This document shows positions 34,229 through 45,501 of a stretch of 64,000 nucleotides of DNA, one piece after another; positions within the stretch are counted from its first letter, which is position 1, and each line of letters begins with the position of its first letter. The DNA comes from Hordeum vulgare subsp. vulgare (Eukaryota; Streptophyta; Magnoliopsida; Poales; Poaceae): assembly GCF_904849725.1 (NCBI RefSeq), contig NC_058521.1, positions 558,144,176 through 558,208,175 of the forward strand. Reading direction: 5' to 3'. Below the pieces are notes generated by a model, which was given only the letters and a program-made list of their open reading frames with translations, ran no database searches and was not told where the DNA came from. The translations under genes were made by a program, and so were the position numbers.

Positions 34229-37200
34229 TCACTCCCAGCCTGTCGCGGGGATGCTCGAGACATCACCCCAACCGGGAGGAAACGTGTACTTCTGCACATA
34301 CGCGTCTTGGACCGCGCTGTCGTCGACATCGTTGGCTGACCACTGGCCGGCCTGCGCGTCACCCTGCCCGGTAGTAGCCCCTTCCTCGACGTGCTGCTGC
34401 TCCTGCCGTGCCTCCTCCTGAGGTTCTGCTGCTGTGTTGGGGTATGGATGGTAGTCCCCGTCTGGCTTCTCCTCGGGCCATTCCGCTTCGTGTGCGGTTG
34501 AGGACCCGCCATCGTCGTGTTTGAAGCCGCGGTCAGAAGGGTCTTGATTGTGGACGTGGTTTGCTGGCTCTTCTTGGTTGTACCCCCAACCATCACCAGC
34601 AGGCTGGTTTCGGGTGTCGCCGTATCCTGTGTCTCTAGTGTCGCCGTATCCTGAGTATCTAACCTCTTCTTCTGGTGGGGGAAGCGGACATCCTTGATAA
34701 GAACCATTGTCTGCGCAGTACCTCAGGAGCTTATCCCAGTGCCGATCCTGTAGTACTACCGCTTGTTAGTCCCGCCATAAACAGAATAGGGGCATGATAT
34801 GAAAGCGGAGCCTGAACAAAAAGGAATAGCTAGAGTGATACAGCAACAACACACCTTAGTGATGATATGAGGGTTTCCTACGATAACGAGCAACGATCTG
34901 GCACGAGTTATTGCGACATTGAACCTTCTATAGTTGCTCAGGAACCCCAGGTTGAAGAATCTGTCAAACTCATTGTGCTTAACGGTTGACCTGACTGTCG
35001 AGATGATTATTACTTCCCTCTCTTGGCCCTGGAATTGTTCGACACTTCCAACTCTTAGGTCAGGCATTTCAAACGTCTCTAGGGCCTTCTTTATCTTGTT
35101 AACTTGTTGGCGATATGGAGTAATGACACCGATATCAGCCTCACTGATATCGCCATTCCTTGTCAGAGTCCTGATGATATTTACTACTTTACTAACTTCG
35201 ATTCTGTTGAACCATGATGGATTGTTGCCTTCTCTCTCATCGCATCCTTGGATTCCAACAAACAGAACAGGGAACGACTTATTGGGGAGGTCAATGCAAT
35301 CGTAAACAGATGACACTTCATCTTCCTTACAGGGGATAAGTTCATCCTCGTAGAAAAGCTGTGATGGTAGCTCCAGGATTGCTGGATGGCAACGGTAGTT
35401 CCTCACTAGCTTCGTCACGTAGTTAGCATCCAATGAATGGTACTGCTCAAATTCACCAAGCAGCCTTTGCAGATAAGATTTGCCCAAACCATCCTGATCC
35501 GCCTGTTTACAAAAAACTACCGGCCCTAATTGCATAGGATCTCCTGCTAACACAACCACTGTGTCTCTTCCACACAAAGCCGCCAAAGGAACCATTGCCT
35601 CTGGTTCAGAAGATTGACCAGCCTCGTCCAAGAAAATGTGTGTGAAATGCCCTGGACGAATACCCTCGGCCTGTAGGGTTGATGAACTCATGTAGGTTGA
35701 TATAACTATCTTGTAGCGCATCAATGCTCGCATTGGAGGGCACTTGAACACCATATCTTCAAAGAAGCAGAACCGTATGAAATCAGGATTAACATCCTCG
35801 TACTGACGACTAGGAGCATTCAGCCTAAAGATATCACTTGGGCGTATCGGGTAGCTAGAACTCAGCAGTTTTTCCAATACATGGTCAGCAGCACTATTGG
35901 AAGCAGCACATATGAGAACATTTGCCCTCCTGTTGGATTTATAAAGCTGCAAAATCGCCTCGACCAGGGTCATGGTCTTGCCAGTTCCTGGAGGTCCATA
36001 AATCACGTATGGTGTAACCCCTCGGCAGCCAAGTATCATCCCAACTGCATCAGCTTGCTCAGTGTTTATGTTTGGGTTCAGAGGTTTAAATGGCACCTTC
36101 TTCACACTTCTATACCGTGATAGGGAGGGAAACAGAACGTCAGGTCCAATAAGTTCTGCATCATGGACAGACCTATATTGCCTTCTCATGTTCAATCTAT
36201 TATATGTGAAGCTAACATCATACTTATTCCTGTCATGGTGAGCGTGATGAAACTGATCATCAAACCTCAAAAATATCTCATCAGCTTCAACCTTGTGAAT
36301 GTAGCCCTGAAGAAGATATCAACAAATCATTATTCACTGGTATCATTTCAGATTGAATAATTTATATTTTAAGAATGCTTAAGATAATTTTGAATGTCAA
36401 AGAAAGTACACTAACCTGATAAGGCCTAGCATCACTCCCAGCATGTCTGGCAATTATATAGTCTCCGTGGACTAGCGAAGGCCTTTTTTCTGCCAAACCA
36501 GGGACCACAAGCGACAAATAATCATTACCCCTCCTCCTCATTGAGACATGCTCCATGTCATATGATCTCATCTCCTCCTGCAAGTGGGCCTCTCAAGTTA
36601 GCAAACAAAGATAGAAGCTTAACATTTCAGATATTTGTGGGTGCTGAAATACCTCCAAATTAAGTTCTTCCATGACTAAAAGAGTGCTAAAGAACTTAGC
36701 GTAATTCATCATGCTCAGCTCTTCAGATAGGACATCAGGTCTCTGTTTACATTCAATGAGCTCACGGATTTCTAGAGGTATTGCATACTGAGGTAGCTTA
36801 TACTTGAATCCTTGAGCGTGCTGCCGAATGGGCCGGCTACCTGGCACAAATGTAGCACACTCAAATTGCTTCCTTTGAGAGCCTTGTCTCCTGGAATAAG
36901 GTTTAACAGAAGATAAGGCCATTGAAACATTATCATCGGCCAACAGAAAAGCCACACGCTCAATCTTCTCATCCCCAATATCAACATGCACGATTGATGT
37001 ATGCAAACCAATGTCTTTTGGCATACAGGACAGCCAAATGGTTAGGGTTTGTCCAGGCTGAAGTGTACGATCTTCCACAGAAGTCAAACCAAGAAAAGCC
37101 TTCTTTGCCGCTTCATCGGCATCATTCAACGGTGGTTTCATCATTGACAAGACATAACTATCTTCTGGATTTGAAGAGAATATTCTCACACTCCACAAAT

Positions 37201-37426
37201 TTACAGGTTCACAAGAGGTATTCTCTATGCAAATGGTGTCTGTAGATGTTTCTCCAACAAGGACAGATTTAGGTTTTCCGTTCACAAACGGGAAAGGAGC
37301 CGTAACAACTACGGGACCATCATCAGATTGATAATCCTGAAGAGTGTTGTCATTCTGAAAATCCATGAACTCTACTTCGGGCTTATCACCAGCTACAGAG
37401 TACTCATCATCTGAATGATGCCCCAT
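34229..37426 (-). CDS. SDE3: RNA helicase SDE3-type (UPF1-like superfamily 1)
   Basis: Four coding exons were read from splice consensus: 37426-36653, 36577-36416, 36306-34855 and 34747-34229, all joining in phase 0, 968 residues in total (Arabidopsis SDE3 is about 1000). The introns are 75, 109 and 107 bp, each GT...AG. The N-terminal half has the beta-rich region of SDE3/MOV10 proteins. Exon 3 carries the SF1 motifs: GPPGTGKT (motif I), DEAGQ (II), [10 protein letters not shown] (III), RNYRCHP (IV), SVEQFQGQE (V) and AITRAR (VI). The last exon has HWDKLLRYC and then a hydrophilic tail with several GW/WG pairs and a duplicated GYGDTR unit. SDE3 acts in RNA silencing amplification with RDR6 and binds Argonaute through GW motifs. 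No frame break is seen, so the gene is probably functional. The start ATG at 37426 heads [10 protein letters not shown]. Confidence 0.92.
34748..34854 (-). other. SDE3 intron between coding exons 3 and 4
   Basis: The donor is CTAAG|GTGTGT and the acceptor is CTACAG|GATCGG. Splicing joins the conserved NPHIITK end of the helicase core to [10 protein letters not shown] in the last exon. This continuity is the main support for the exon. Confidence 0.85.
36307..36415 (-). other. SDE3 intron between coding exons 2 and 3
   Basis: The donor is ATCAG|GTTAGT and the acceptor is TCTTCAG|GGC on the minus strand. The 109-bp intron is AT-rich, as is usual for plants. Confidence 0.85.
36578..36652 (-). 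other. SDE3 intron between coding exons 1 and 2
   Basis: On the minus strand the donor is GGAG|GTATTT and the acceptor is TTGCAG|GAGG. At 75 bp it is near the minimum for a plant intron. Both exon ends are in phase 0. Confidence 0.85.
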
Positions 37427-37434
37427 CTTGAATC

Positions 37435-38411
37435 CTGATATATCAAAAATATTATAACAAATTAATACTAGTTCCATTGAGCAAAAACAAGAAAGCCACT
37501 CTAGAGATAGTTACTGTGTGGACAGCAAAGAAGGTGATTTATTTAAACTGGAAAGCCTATGAACTGACTTCGCAACCAAACGCCGAATACAAGATAGTTA
37601 CTGTAGCTTCCAAGGGAAAGGCACATGGCATTCTTGAAAAAATCAGGACTTCAATTATTTTTGGAAGCAACGTGCTTCTATCTTTAATTATTTTTGGAAC
37701 TTGTCTAGGTACTGTAGAAATTCAGGGTAGTGACCGCCTGGGTTCAAGCCCTGTGGACGAGCTGGCTTGAAATATCGCATTATTTGTGAACTGAATACTT
37801 TCCACACTTGTGAAGTAATCATAGGACCACATTAGGACATCCGTTATAATTTCTGTGATCCAGTTGTGCTCCCTAAAACCGGCATCCATAGATACAAATT
37901 TCTCACTCACAAAATCTATGGATAGTGGCATTATGCTATTTTTCCTCTTTGTGCAAGACATAATGACGAGGCAACTACGCAACCCCACTCATCACGGTGA
38001 AGGCTAGATCCCCTGGCCATAACTAGAAGGGGGGAAACTACAAGATCCACATCAGCCCACCACTATTTCTTCCACAAGACATGAAAATAGCGTAAAGCCG
38101 TTACAGATATATATATCTCACGATATTGTGGCCGTCTCCGGTCAGGGGTTCTGCTATCGGGGGAAAACCCTAATTAACAATCCATCCCTTCCCATCCCCT
38201 CTCCCCCTCCGTAGCATCGAAGAGCGGCTTTAAATAATCTATAAGTACTGTCAACTGAACAGGAATAAGGGGCTAATTGTCCAGGATAATGACCCACAAC
38301 CACCAAGAAAGCGACGAGATTCCCACGGCACGGAAGGGCGAAGTAATCGAGGTTAACCCGCAATGCCGCGGTAATCGAGAGACGGGAGTCACGAATCAAC
38401 AATCACCTGAC
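37435..38411 (-). other. Probable 5'UTR intron of SDE3
   Basis: The acceptor-like TTTTTGATATATCAG|GATTC lies 8 nt before the start codon. A donor-like CTCGAG|GTCAGG lies at the end of a pyrimidine-rich leader near 38412. No conserved coding sequence lies between. The acceptor is convincing. The donor is one of two close candidates (the other is 5 nt downstream). Confidence 0.5.
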
Positions 38412-38760
38412 CTCGAGGCGAAGCGCGGAGGCGGGCCGGCGATCGGAGATGGGGAGGAACCGCAGCGGATAGATTGGATTGGATTAGGCCCCCGTCCGGG
38501 ACGAGGTGGTGGTGGGAGTCGGAAGGAGAGGCATGAGCAGTCCGGGTTTATGAGGGAGGGAGGGAGGGAGAGGGACTGCAGCGAGGAGGGTGTGTGATGG
38601 CTCCGGCTGAAGAGAGAGGAGATGGAGATGGAGATGGAGAGAATCTGTACCATGAAGGTTTGGGGTTGATGGTTGGTTTTCTTGGCAAGCCACATTGAAG
38701 ATCGGTTGCGAGCTTGTGATGTGGTGGGGCGTTGGATCGGGAACCGACGGGTTGGGATCT
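38412..38760 (-). promoter_or_regulatory. Pyrimidine-rich leader and proximal promoter of SDE3
   Basis: On the minus strand this region is full of ctccatctcc, ccctccctccc and tctctc tracts, typical of plant 5'UTRs and Y-patch core promoters. No clear TATA box was found, so a dispersed transcription start is likely. Its overlapping Pro/Ser-rich open frames are composition artefacts. Confidence 0.45.
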
Positions 38761-38899
38761 TGGATGAGAAAGAGAGGGGAAAGCTGCAACCCTACCTTTT
38801 TTGTTCTCCCTTTTTCTGTGGATCTCAACCTCTGCAGCTTGTTCGTGTGAGCTTGACCACAAGGACTGCTCCCTCGGTTTTCTGAAGCAAGAGGTATGT

Positions 38900-39560
38900 T
38901 TTCTCTTTCTATTTTTTCTTCAAAAGTAAGAGGTATTTATTTGAGCCAATTTGGGGGTGATTGAAAGTGTTGCGGCTAGTGAATGTCCCGATCGTTTTTT
39001 GACGTAGCCTGGTGATTTTGCAGATTAGACACATGACGTAGATTTTTTTTATGCGATTGTGGATGCTGGGACGGATGAGCAGTGAAGACTAACATGATTC
39101 TGTGATGAACCCTGCTGCGAAGATGCGCATTTTTCTTCGGGTTACCTTCGAGATTAATCTAAATAAGCTCATCTACCATGGGTGACTCTAATTCTCACAG
39201 GCTTCAACAAGATATTATACTCGCATAAGAAAGAGGGGGAGCACCACGACCTCTTGGCATGATGCAACACTTCAGAGATATTCTCGTGGACTATCAAGTG
39301 CAGGACATGGAGTTTTTCGGTGATTAGTCCACATGGAGAAGACCGCGACTTCGTGAATGGCTCAACAAAGTTGTATGTAATGGTTCTTTCCATAGACTAT
39401 TTTCGAGCGCTACCCTCACTAATGCACTCTGCAGTAAATCAAACCATAGGCCGATTGTTTTGGACACGAAAGGTGAGGTTGATGCTAAACATCATGCTCG
39501 ATGGGACCACAAGTAGTTTGAAGCAAGATGGTTAATGAAGGAGAAGGTGCTATCACAAGC
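38900..39560. other. Interval without recognisable gene
   Basis: Short frames occur on both strands, but none shows a known motif. There are no clear repeat boundaries. This is probably upstream intergenic DNA of SDE3 merging into decayed transposon sequence. Confidence 0.45.
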
Positions 39561-39599
39561 TATTGATATGTGGGAGAGGACCTACGTGTTGGACTCCTT

Positions 39600-40531
39600 T
39601 TTTGTCCATATTGCATCAGTGTTGTCAGCCCAATGGGACCCGGGGTACCACGGTCTGTCTGCCGCTGGCCCGGGGGACAACGCGTGGGCTGACCCAAGAG
39701 AGATAACCATGCCCCAGCTGCTCCGGAGGGAGCGGCCTCACGTGGGGCGCGCCTTTCTGTCCCCCCCCTTTGTTGCCAGCTCCGGCCCTCCCGAGGCCTC
39801 CGAACGTCAGGGCGCCCCGCAAGGACCCTCCCACGAGGTGGCCTCACGAGGCCTGGAGTGCGTCGCCGAGGGGCCTCACGAGGCCTGGCGTGCGTCGCCA
39901 ACCGTCGGGCCTCGCGCCCATCACAAGGGTGATGTGTCCGCTTGGAGGAAGACGACAGTGGTCGTGCGAGCGGGCACGTGCAGGGAGGATTTTCTCCTTT
40001 GGTGATTAGGAGACAGCGCAAGCCGCTCCCCCAAGAGCAGGTGGCAAAAGCTTACCGTTTTGATGATAGAGGATCAGGACAGGATCAAAGCTGTAGGACA
40101 GAGGTCGTTGTTGAGCCCACGACCGTGTCACGAAGACCACTTTATCAGGAGAAGACCTTCTTTAGTCAGGATAGGATTGGAACCTTGCCCCCTTTGAATT
40201 GTCATGCCGTGTCTACCATTTCTCGCTCGTGTTTTCGGGGCAAAGGAACAACACACTACAAGGGGGGCAGGGCCGTCTGTGTGGGGGATCGACCCATTCT
40301 CTCCCCCAAGAACCTCCGTGTACGAGAGCCTCAGACTCCACCTTTCTTACAAGAAACAAAAATCACAAGAAGGAGTAGGGTTTTACGCTCCGACGGCGTG
40401 AACCTGCGCAACTCGTGTGTCTTCGTTGTCTTTGGTGAGGGGGACTGCGCTCACCGTCCATCTTGTTGCGTTTGTCGTTGTGTTGCAGGTCGCTAGCCAA
40501 GTCCCCGAGTGCTTGAACCTCGTTCTTGGAG
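39600..40531. repeat. GC-rich degenerate repeat, possibly an old gypsy LTR
   Basis: The block is rich in GC with several long overlapping frames that have no domain. It contains two near-identical units of about 33 bp (cctcacgaggcctgg then gtgcgtcgcc) around 39840-39905. The gtagggttttacgc word near 40375 is of a kind found near the end of some Triticeae gypsy LTRs. It continues after the Cassandra insertion as 41262-41346. Its borders are not defined. Confidence 0.35.
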
Positions 40532-40795
40532 TGTAACGCCCCGGACACACCCGCCGGCGGTCGTTACTCCTGGCGGGATCTAGACTGGCCCCACATATCA
40601 ATACTAGTCTTTTCTGCGCACTTTGTCCTCACTCATGCGCACCCGGGATCAACTTCTCGGTCGGTCACCCATCCTAGAACTACTCCAAGTCGAGCACGCT
40701 TAACCTGGGACTTCTGTTCGAATGAGCTTCCGAAAAAGAAGGAATTCCTTATTGATATGAGTAGTCTATCATCCCTAATAAGCCAGGCTATCACA
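40532..40795 (-). repeat. Cassandra 3' LTR with 5S-like segment
   Basis: The 5S-like segment is 40639-40719 on the minus strand. The C-box-like AGGATGGGTGACC (40663-40675) is exact to the plant 5S internal promoter, and the A-box-like GTTAAGCGTGCTCG (40691-40704) differs slightly. The rest of the 5S gene has diverged, so this is not a ribosomal gene. Confidence 0.9.
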
Positions 40796-40975
40796 TACAC
40801 CACCACTGAGAGGAACCGACGTCCTTGTCGGGCCACAGGAGCGTTCCCTCTTGGTACAAACGTTTGTGCATCCAGTCCAGTACATGTACCATGTCGTGTG
40901 CCACGACATGTCACAAACGTCATGAACAACATGACCGCACACATGTCCGCAAACATCCGTGTAACCGCGAGGGTC

Positions 40976-40988
40976 GGCTCTGATACCA
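40976..40988 (-). other. Cassandra primer-binding site
   Basis: The minus strand reads TGGTATCAGAGCC, complementary to initiator tRNA-Met. It lies 4 nt inside the 5' LTR and shows that the element runs on the minus strand. Confidence 0.9.
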
Positions 40989-40992
40989 AACT

Positions 40993-41256
40993 TGTAATGC
41001 CCCGGACACACCCGCCGGCGGTCGTTACTCCTGGCGGAATCTAGACTGGCCCCACATATCAATACTAGTCTTTTCTGCGCACTTTGTCCTCACTCATGCG
41101 CACCCGGGATCAACTTTCCGGTCGGTCACCCATCCTAGAACTACTCCAAGCCGAGCATGCTTAACCTGGGAGTTCTGTTCGAATGGGCTCCCGGAAAAGA
41201 AGGAATTTCTTATTGATATGAGTAGTCTATCATCCCTAATAAGCGAGACTATCACA
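40993..41256 (-). repeat. Cassandra 5' LTR with 5S-like segment
   Basis: The 5S-like segment is at about 41100-41180 and keeps the same C-box word AGGATGGGTGACC. The A-box-like word differs from the other LTR by one base (cacgc to catgc on the plus strand). Confidence 0.9.
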
Positions 41257-41346
41257 TGGAGAAGCTCATGGATGCAGATCCTCGACTCCGACATTTGGCG
41301 CGTGATGACGAGTTGATGGATATACTTCTCGCCCCTCGTTGTATAC

Positions 41347-42897
41347 TGATATGTCTCCAACGTATCTATAATTTTTTATGGTTTCATGCTACTATCTTGT
41401 CAAACTTTCGATGTTTTGCATGCCTTTTATTTATTTTCTGGGACTAACTTATTAACTCACTGCCAAGTGCTAGTTCCTGTTTTTCCATGTTTTGACCCCT
41501 TTCAGAGGAGATTTTGAAACGGAGTCCAAACGGAAGAAAATCCCCGAAAAGATTTTTTTTTTGGAACGGAAGAAGATCGGAGAACTTGGGAGCCAAGCCA
41601 GAAGAACCCCACGGGCCCCACAAGCCCCCACCCCGCGGCCACGGGGCCGCGCCATCCAGGCTTGTGGGCCCCCTGGAGGTCCCCTGACCTAGATCTTGCG
41701 CCTATATATTCCCAAATATTCCCAAAAAAATCAAGAGATGATCGCAATTACTTTTCCGCCGCCGCAAGCTTTTGTCTCTGCAAGATCCCATCTAGGGCAC
41801 GTCCTGGTGCCCTGCCGGAGGGGGGATTCGGACGCGGAGGGCTTCTCCATCAACACCATGACCTCTCCGATGATGCGTGAGTAGTTCACCATAGACCTAC
41901 GGGTCCATAGCTAGTAACTAGATGGCTTCTTCTCTCTCTTGGATCTTCAATACAAAGTTCTCCATGATCTTCATGGAGATCTATCCGATGTAATCTTCTT
42001 TTGCGGCGTGTTTGTCGAGATTCGATGAATTGTGGATTTATGATCAGATTATCTATGAATCTTATTAGAGTTTATTCTGATCTCTCTTATGCATGATTTC
42101 ATATCCTTGTAATTCTCTTCGAGTTGTGGGTTTTGTCTGGCCAACTAGATCTATGATTCTTGCAATGGGAGAAGTGCTTGGTTTTGGGTTCATACCGTGT
42201 GGTGACCTCACCCAGTGATAGAAGGGGTAGCGAGGCACGCATGGTGTTGTTGCCATCAAGGGTAAAAAGATGGGGTTTTCATCATTGGTTTGAGATTATC
42301 CCTCTACATCATGTCATCTTGCTTAAAGTGTTACTTTGTTTGTCATGAACTCAATACACTAGATGCATGCTGGATAGCGGTCGATGTGTGGATTAATAGT
42401 AGTAGATGCAGAAAGTATCGATCTACTTGTCTCGGACGTGATGCCTATATGCTAGATCATTGCCTTAGATATCGTCATGACTTTGCGCGGTTCTATCAAT
42501 TGCTTGACAGTAATTTGTTCACCCACCGTGAAATTTGCTATTATGAGAGAAGCCTCTAGTGAACACTTTGTCCCCCAGGGTCTACTCCACACCATATTTT
42601 CAGCCTTACACTTTTTACTTTGTTGCACTTTCCGCCTTCAGATCTCACTTTGCAAACAATCTTGAAGGGATTGACAACCCCTTTGAAGCGTTGGGTGCAA
42701 GCTTGTTTGTATTTGCGCAGGTACTTTGGACTTTGACGAGGCCCTCCTTCTGGATCGATACCTTGGTTCTCAAACTGAGGGAAATACTTACTGCTACTGT
42801 GTTGCATCACCCTTTCCTCTTCAAGGGAAAAACCGACGCAGACCAGAGAAGTAACAAGAAGAATTCCTAAGCGCCAGGGAAGGACTTTTGTTGCCGC
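41347..42897 (+). repeat. Athila-like 5' LTR
   Basis: The LTR starts tgatatgtctcc. Its right end is ambiguous: gtaaca at 42856 or ttgccgca at 42897, because a short PBS-like duplication lies between. No coding capacity is evident. Confidence 0.7.
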
Positions 42898-42911
42898 AGT
42901 AGAAGAATTTC

Positions 42912-42929
42912 TGGCGCTGTTGCCGGGGA
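42912..42929 (+). other. Primer-binding site, tRNA-Asp type
   Basis: The sequence tggcgctgttgccgggga matches the complement of the tRNA-Asp 3' end with one mismatch. This primer is typical of Athila-like gypsy elements. Confidence 0.85.
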
Positions 42930-43121
42930 GGAAGATCAAGTCAAGAACTCATCCAAGTAGGTGTCACAAACTCATCTCTTGCATTTACTTTGTTTGCCAG
43001 TTGCCTCTCGTTTTCCTCTCCCCCACTTCACCAAATTGCCTTTTTCGTTCGCCTTTTCGTTCGCCCTTTTTCTCGCCTGCTCTTTGTTTGCTCGTGTGCT
43101 TGCTTGCTTGCTGAAGTCACC

Positions 43122-45240
43122 ATGAACGAAAACACCAAGCTTTGTGACTTCTCGAATACTAATAATAATGATTTTATTAGTACTCCGATTGCTCCCGCCA
43201 CTAGTGTGGAGTCATACGAAATCAATGCCGCTTTGCTGAATCTTGTTATGAAAGAGAAATTCTCTGGCCTTCCTAGTGAAGATGCCACATCCCATCTCAA
43301 TACCTTCATTGAGCTTTGCGATATGCAAAAGAAAAAAGATGTGGATAATGACATGATTAAATTGAAGCTTTTTTCCTTTCTCGTTGCGAGATCGCGCAAA
43401 AACTTGGTTTTCTTCTTTGCCCAAAAATAGTATCGATTCTTGGGATAAGTACAAAGATGCTTATATATCCAAGTATTTTCCACCGGCTAAGATCATCTCT
43501 CTCTGTAATGATATCATGAATTTCAAGCAACTTGATCATGAACATGTTGCACAAGCTTGTGAGAGAATGAAATTAATGATTAGAAATTGTCCCGCTTAGG
43601 GCTTGAGTCTTTGGATGATTATTCAAATGTTTTACGCTGGCTTGAATTTCGCTTCTAGAAATATCTTGGACTCCGCCTCAGGTGGAACGTTCATGGAAAT
43701 CACGTTAGGAGAAGCCACAAAGCTCTTAGACAACATCATGACGAATTAATCTGGGTGGCACACTGAAAGGTCACCTACTAGTAAGAAGGTACACACTATA
43801 GAAGAAATTAACTCGTTGAGTGCTAAGATGGATGAGTTAATGAATTTGGTTGCTAGTAGAAGTGCTCCTTTGGATCCTAATGATATGCCTTTGTCTTCTT
43901 TGATTGAGAGTAGCAACGCTAGCTTGGACGTTAATTTTGTTGGTAGGAATAACTTTGGCAACAACAACGCTTTTAGAGGAAACTATGTTCCTAGTCCTTT
44001 TCCTAGTAACTCCTCTAATAACTTTGGCAACTCCTACAACAATACTCATGGAAATTACAATAGATTACCCTCTGATCTAGAGAGTAATATCAAAGAGTTC
44101 ATCAACTCTCAAAAGATTTTCAATGCGTCCATAGAGGAAAAACTACTCAAAATTGATGATTTGGCTAAGAGCGTTGATAGGATTTCTTGTGATGTTGATG
44201 CTTTGAAAGTTAGATGTGCTCCTCCCAAAATCAACATGGATGAAACTTTGAAAGCTATGCGTGTTTCCATGATTGAGAGCCAAGAAAGAACCGCCCAAAT
44301 TCGTGCTAGACATGAATGGCTTAAAAAGGCGTGTTCTCGTGATGAGAATCACGAAGATCTTAAAGTGCTTGGTGTGACTCCCATTGAATCTTTGTTTTCT
44401 CGTGTCAAACCTAATGATTATGGGGATGGATATGAATCCACTTTGGTTGAAAAGTGCCCCAAGGATTCGGAGTCCATCTATCTTGATGCTAATAACATTA
44501 AAAGTGGAGTAGAAGACGTTAAAATTTTGAGTAGTAATGAAATTACTACCGTGGATTTCAAGGAATTCAATTATGATAGTTGCTCCTTGATTGAATGCAT
44601 TTCTTTGATGCAATCCATGTTGAACTCTCCACACGCTTATAGCCAAAACAAAGCCTTTACTGATCATATCGTCGAAGCTATGATAAAAGCTCTTGAAGAG
44701 AAACTTGAATTGGAAGTCTCTATCCCTAGAAAGCTTCATGATGAATGGGAACCTACCATCAAAATCAAAATCAAAAACTATGAGTGCAATGCTTTGTGTG
44801 ATTTGGGTGCTAGTGTTTCTGCGATTCCAAAGACTTTATGTGATGTTCTGGGTTTTAATGAGATTGAAGAGTGTTCTCTTAATTTGCATCTTGCTGATTC
44901 TACTATCAAGAAACCCATTGGAAGGATCAATGATGTTCTTATTATTGCAAATAGGAACTATGTACCCGTGGATATCATTATGCTTGACATTGATTGCAAT
45001 CCTACATGCCCTATTATTCTTGGTAGAGCTTTCCTAAGGACTATTGGTGCTATCATCGATATGAAGGAAGGGAATATTAGATTTCAATTTCCTTTAAGGA
45101 AGGGCATGGAACACTTTCCTAGAAAGAAAATAAGATTGCCTTATGAATCCATGATGATGGGCCAATTATGGTATGAGCACCAAAGACGACGATACGTGAT
45201 TCTATCACTCCTATGCCTAGCTAAGGGCGTTAAACAATAG
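43122..45240 (+). pseudogene. Athila-like gag and protease, broken
   Basis: Gag starts at the ATG at 43122 and matches the plant retrotransposon gag domain (DMIKLKLF, then WDKYKDAYISKYFPP). A frameshift near 43375 moves reading to another frame, and that frame has stops at 43597-43599 (TAG) and 43747-43749 (TAA). After these a 474-aa open frame (43816-45240) remains. It has an Asn-rich segment, then a retropepsin-like domain with the active-site-like CDLGASVSAIP and later GRAFLRTIGA. There is no zinc knuckle. The three lesions mean that no full Gag is made from this copy. Confidence 0.85.
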
Positions 45241-45501
45241 CGCTTGTTGGGAGGCAACCCAATGAATTTATATTTTTCTTTCTGTTTTGTTGCGTCCACA
45301 CTTTCATAATTCTGTTGTGATTGTGTTTTTTGTGTTTCTTTTTGTGTTTGAGCCAAGCAAAACCTTTATGACTAGTCTTGGTAATGGTTGTTTGATCCTG
45401 CTGGAAAAAGACAGAAACTTTTCGCTCACGAGATGATTTTTCATTTTTATTCAGAACAAGATTTTGAGTTGATTCTTTTTGCTTCTGATTGATATGATTT
45501 T

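Larger units (their letters stand above)
40532..41256 (-). mobile_element. Cassandra TRIM retrotransposon, complete
   Basis: Two 264-bp LTRs (40532-40795 and 40993-41256) start tgtaa(c/t)gccccggacac and end ctatcaca. They flank a 197-bp internal domain that has a tRNA-Met PBS and no coding capacity. Perfect TSDs tggag lie at 40527-40531 and 41257-41261. The LTRs contain 5S-rRNA-like sequence, the hallmark of Cassandra. About 13 differences between the LTRs (near 5%) point to an insertion much older than copia C. The open frames through the element are accidental. Confidence 0.95.
41347..45501 (+). mobile_element. Athila-like gypsy element, gag-protease only, truncated
   Basis: A plus-strand LTR starts tgatatgtctccaacg. 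It is followed by a tRNA-Asp-type PBS, a broken gag-protease region and a 3' non-coding part that begins with ttgttgggaggcaaccc. The tRNA-Asp PBS and the gag type fit Athila-like elements. The sequence is cut at 45502 by a BARE/WIS-type LTR. No RT appears after the protease in the visible part, as in the non-autonomous members of such families, but the rest of the element is out of view. Confidence 0.75.

Noticed and set aside
38396..38862. Ser/Pro-rich frames upstream of SDE3
   Set aside because: The region is a pyrimidine-rich leader or promoter. Frames overlap in all phases and have no conserved motif.
39535..40496. Several overlapping frames of 150-184 aa as a host gene
   Set aside because: They occur in both strands of a GC-rich block with no recognisable domain or splice structure.
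40639..40719. Possible 5S rRNA gene
   Set aside because: Only the internal-promoter region matches well. The sequence lies in matching LTRs with TSDs and a PBS, which identifies a Cassandra TRIM and not a ribosomal gene.
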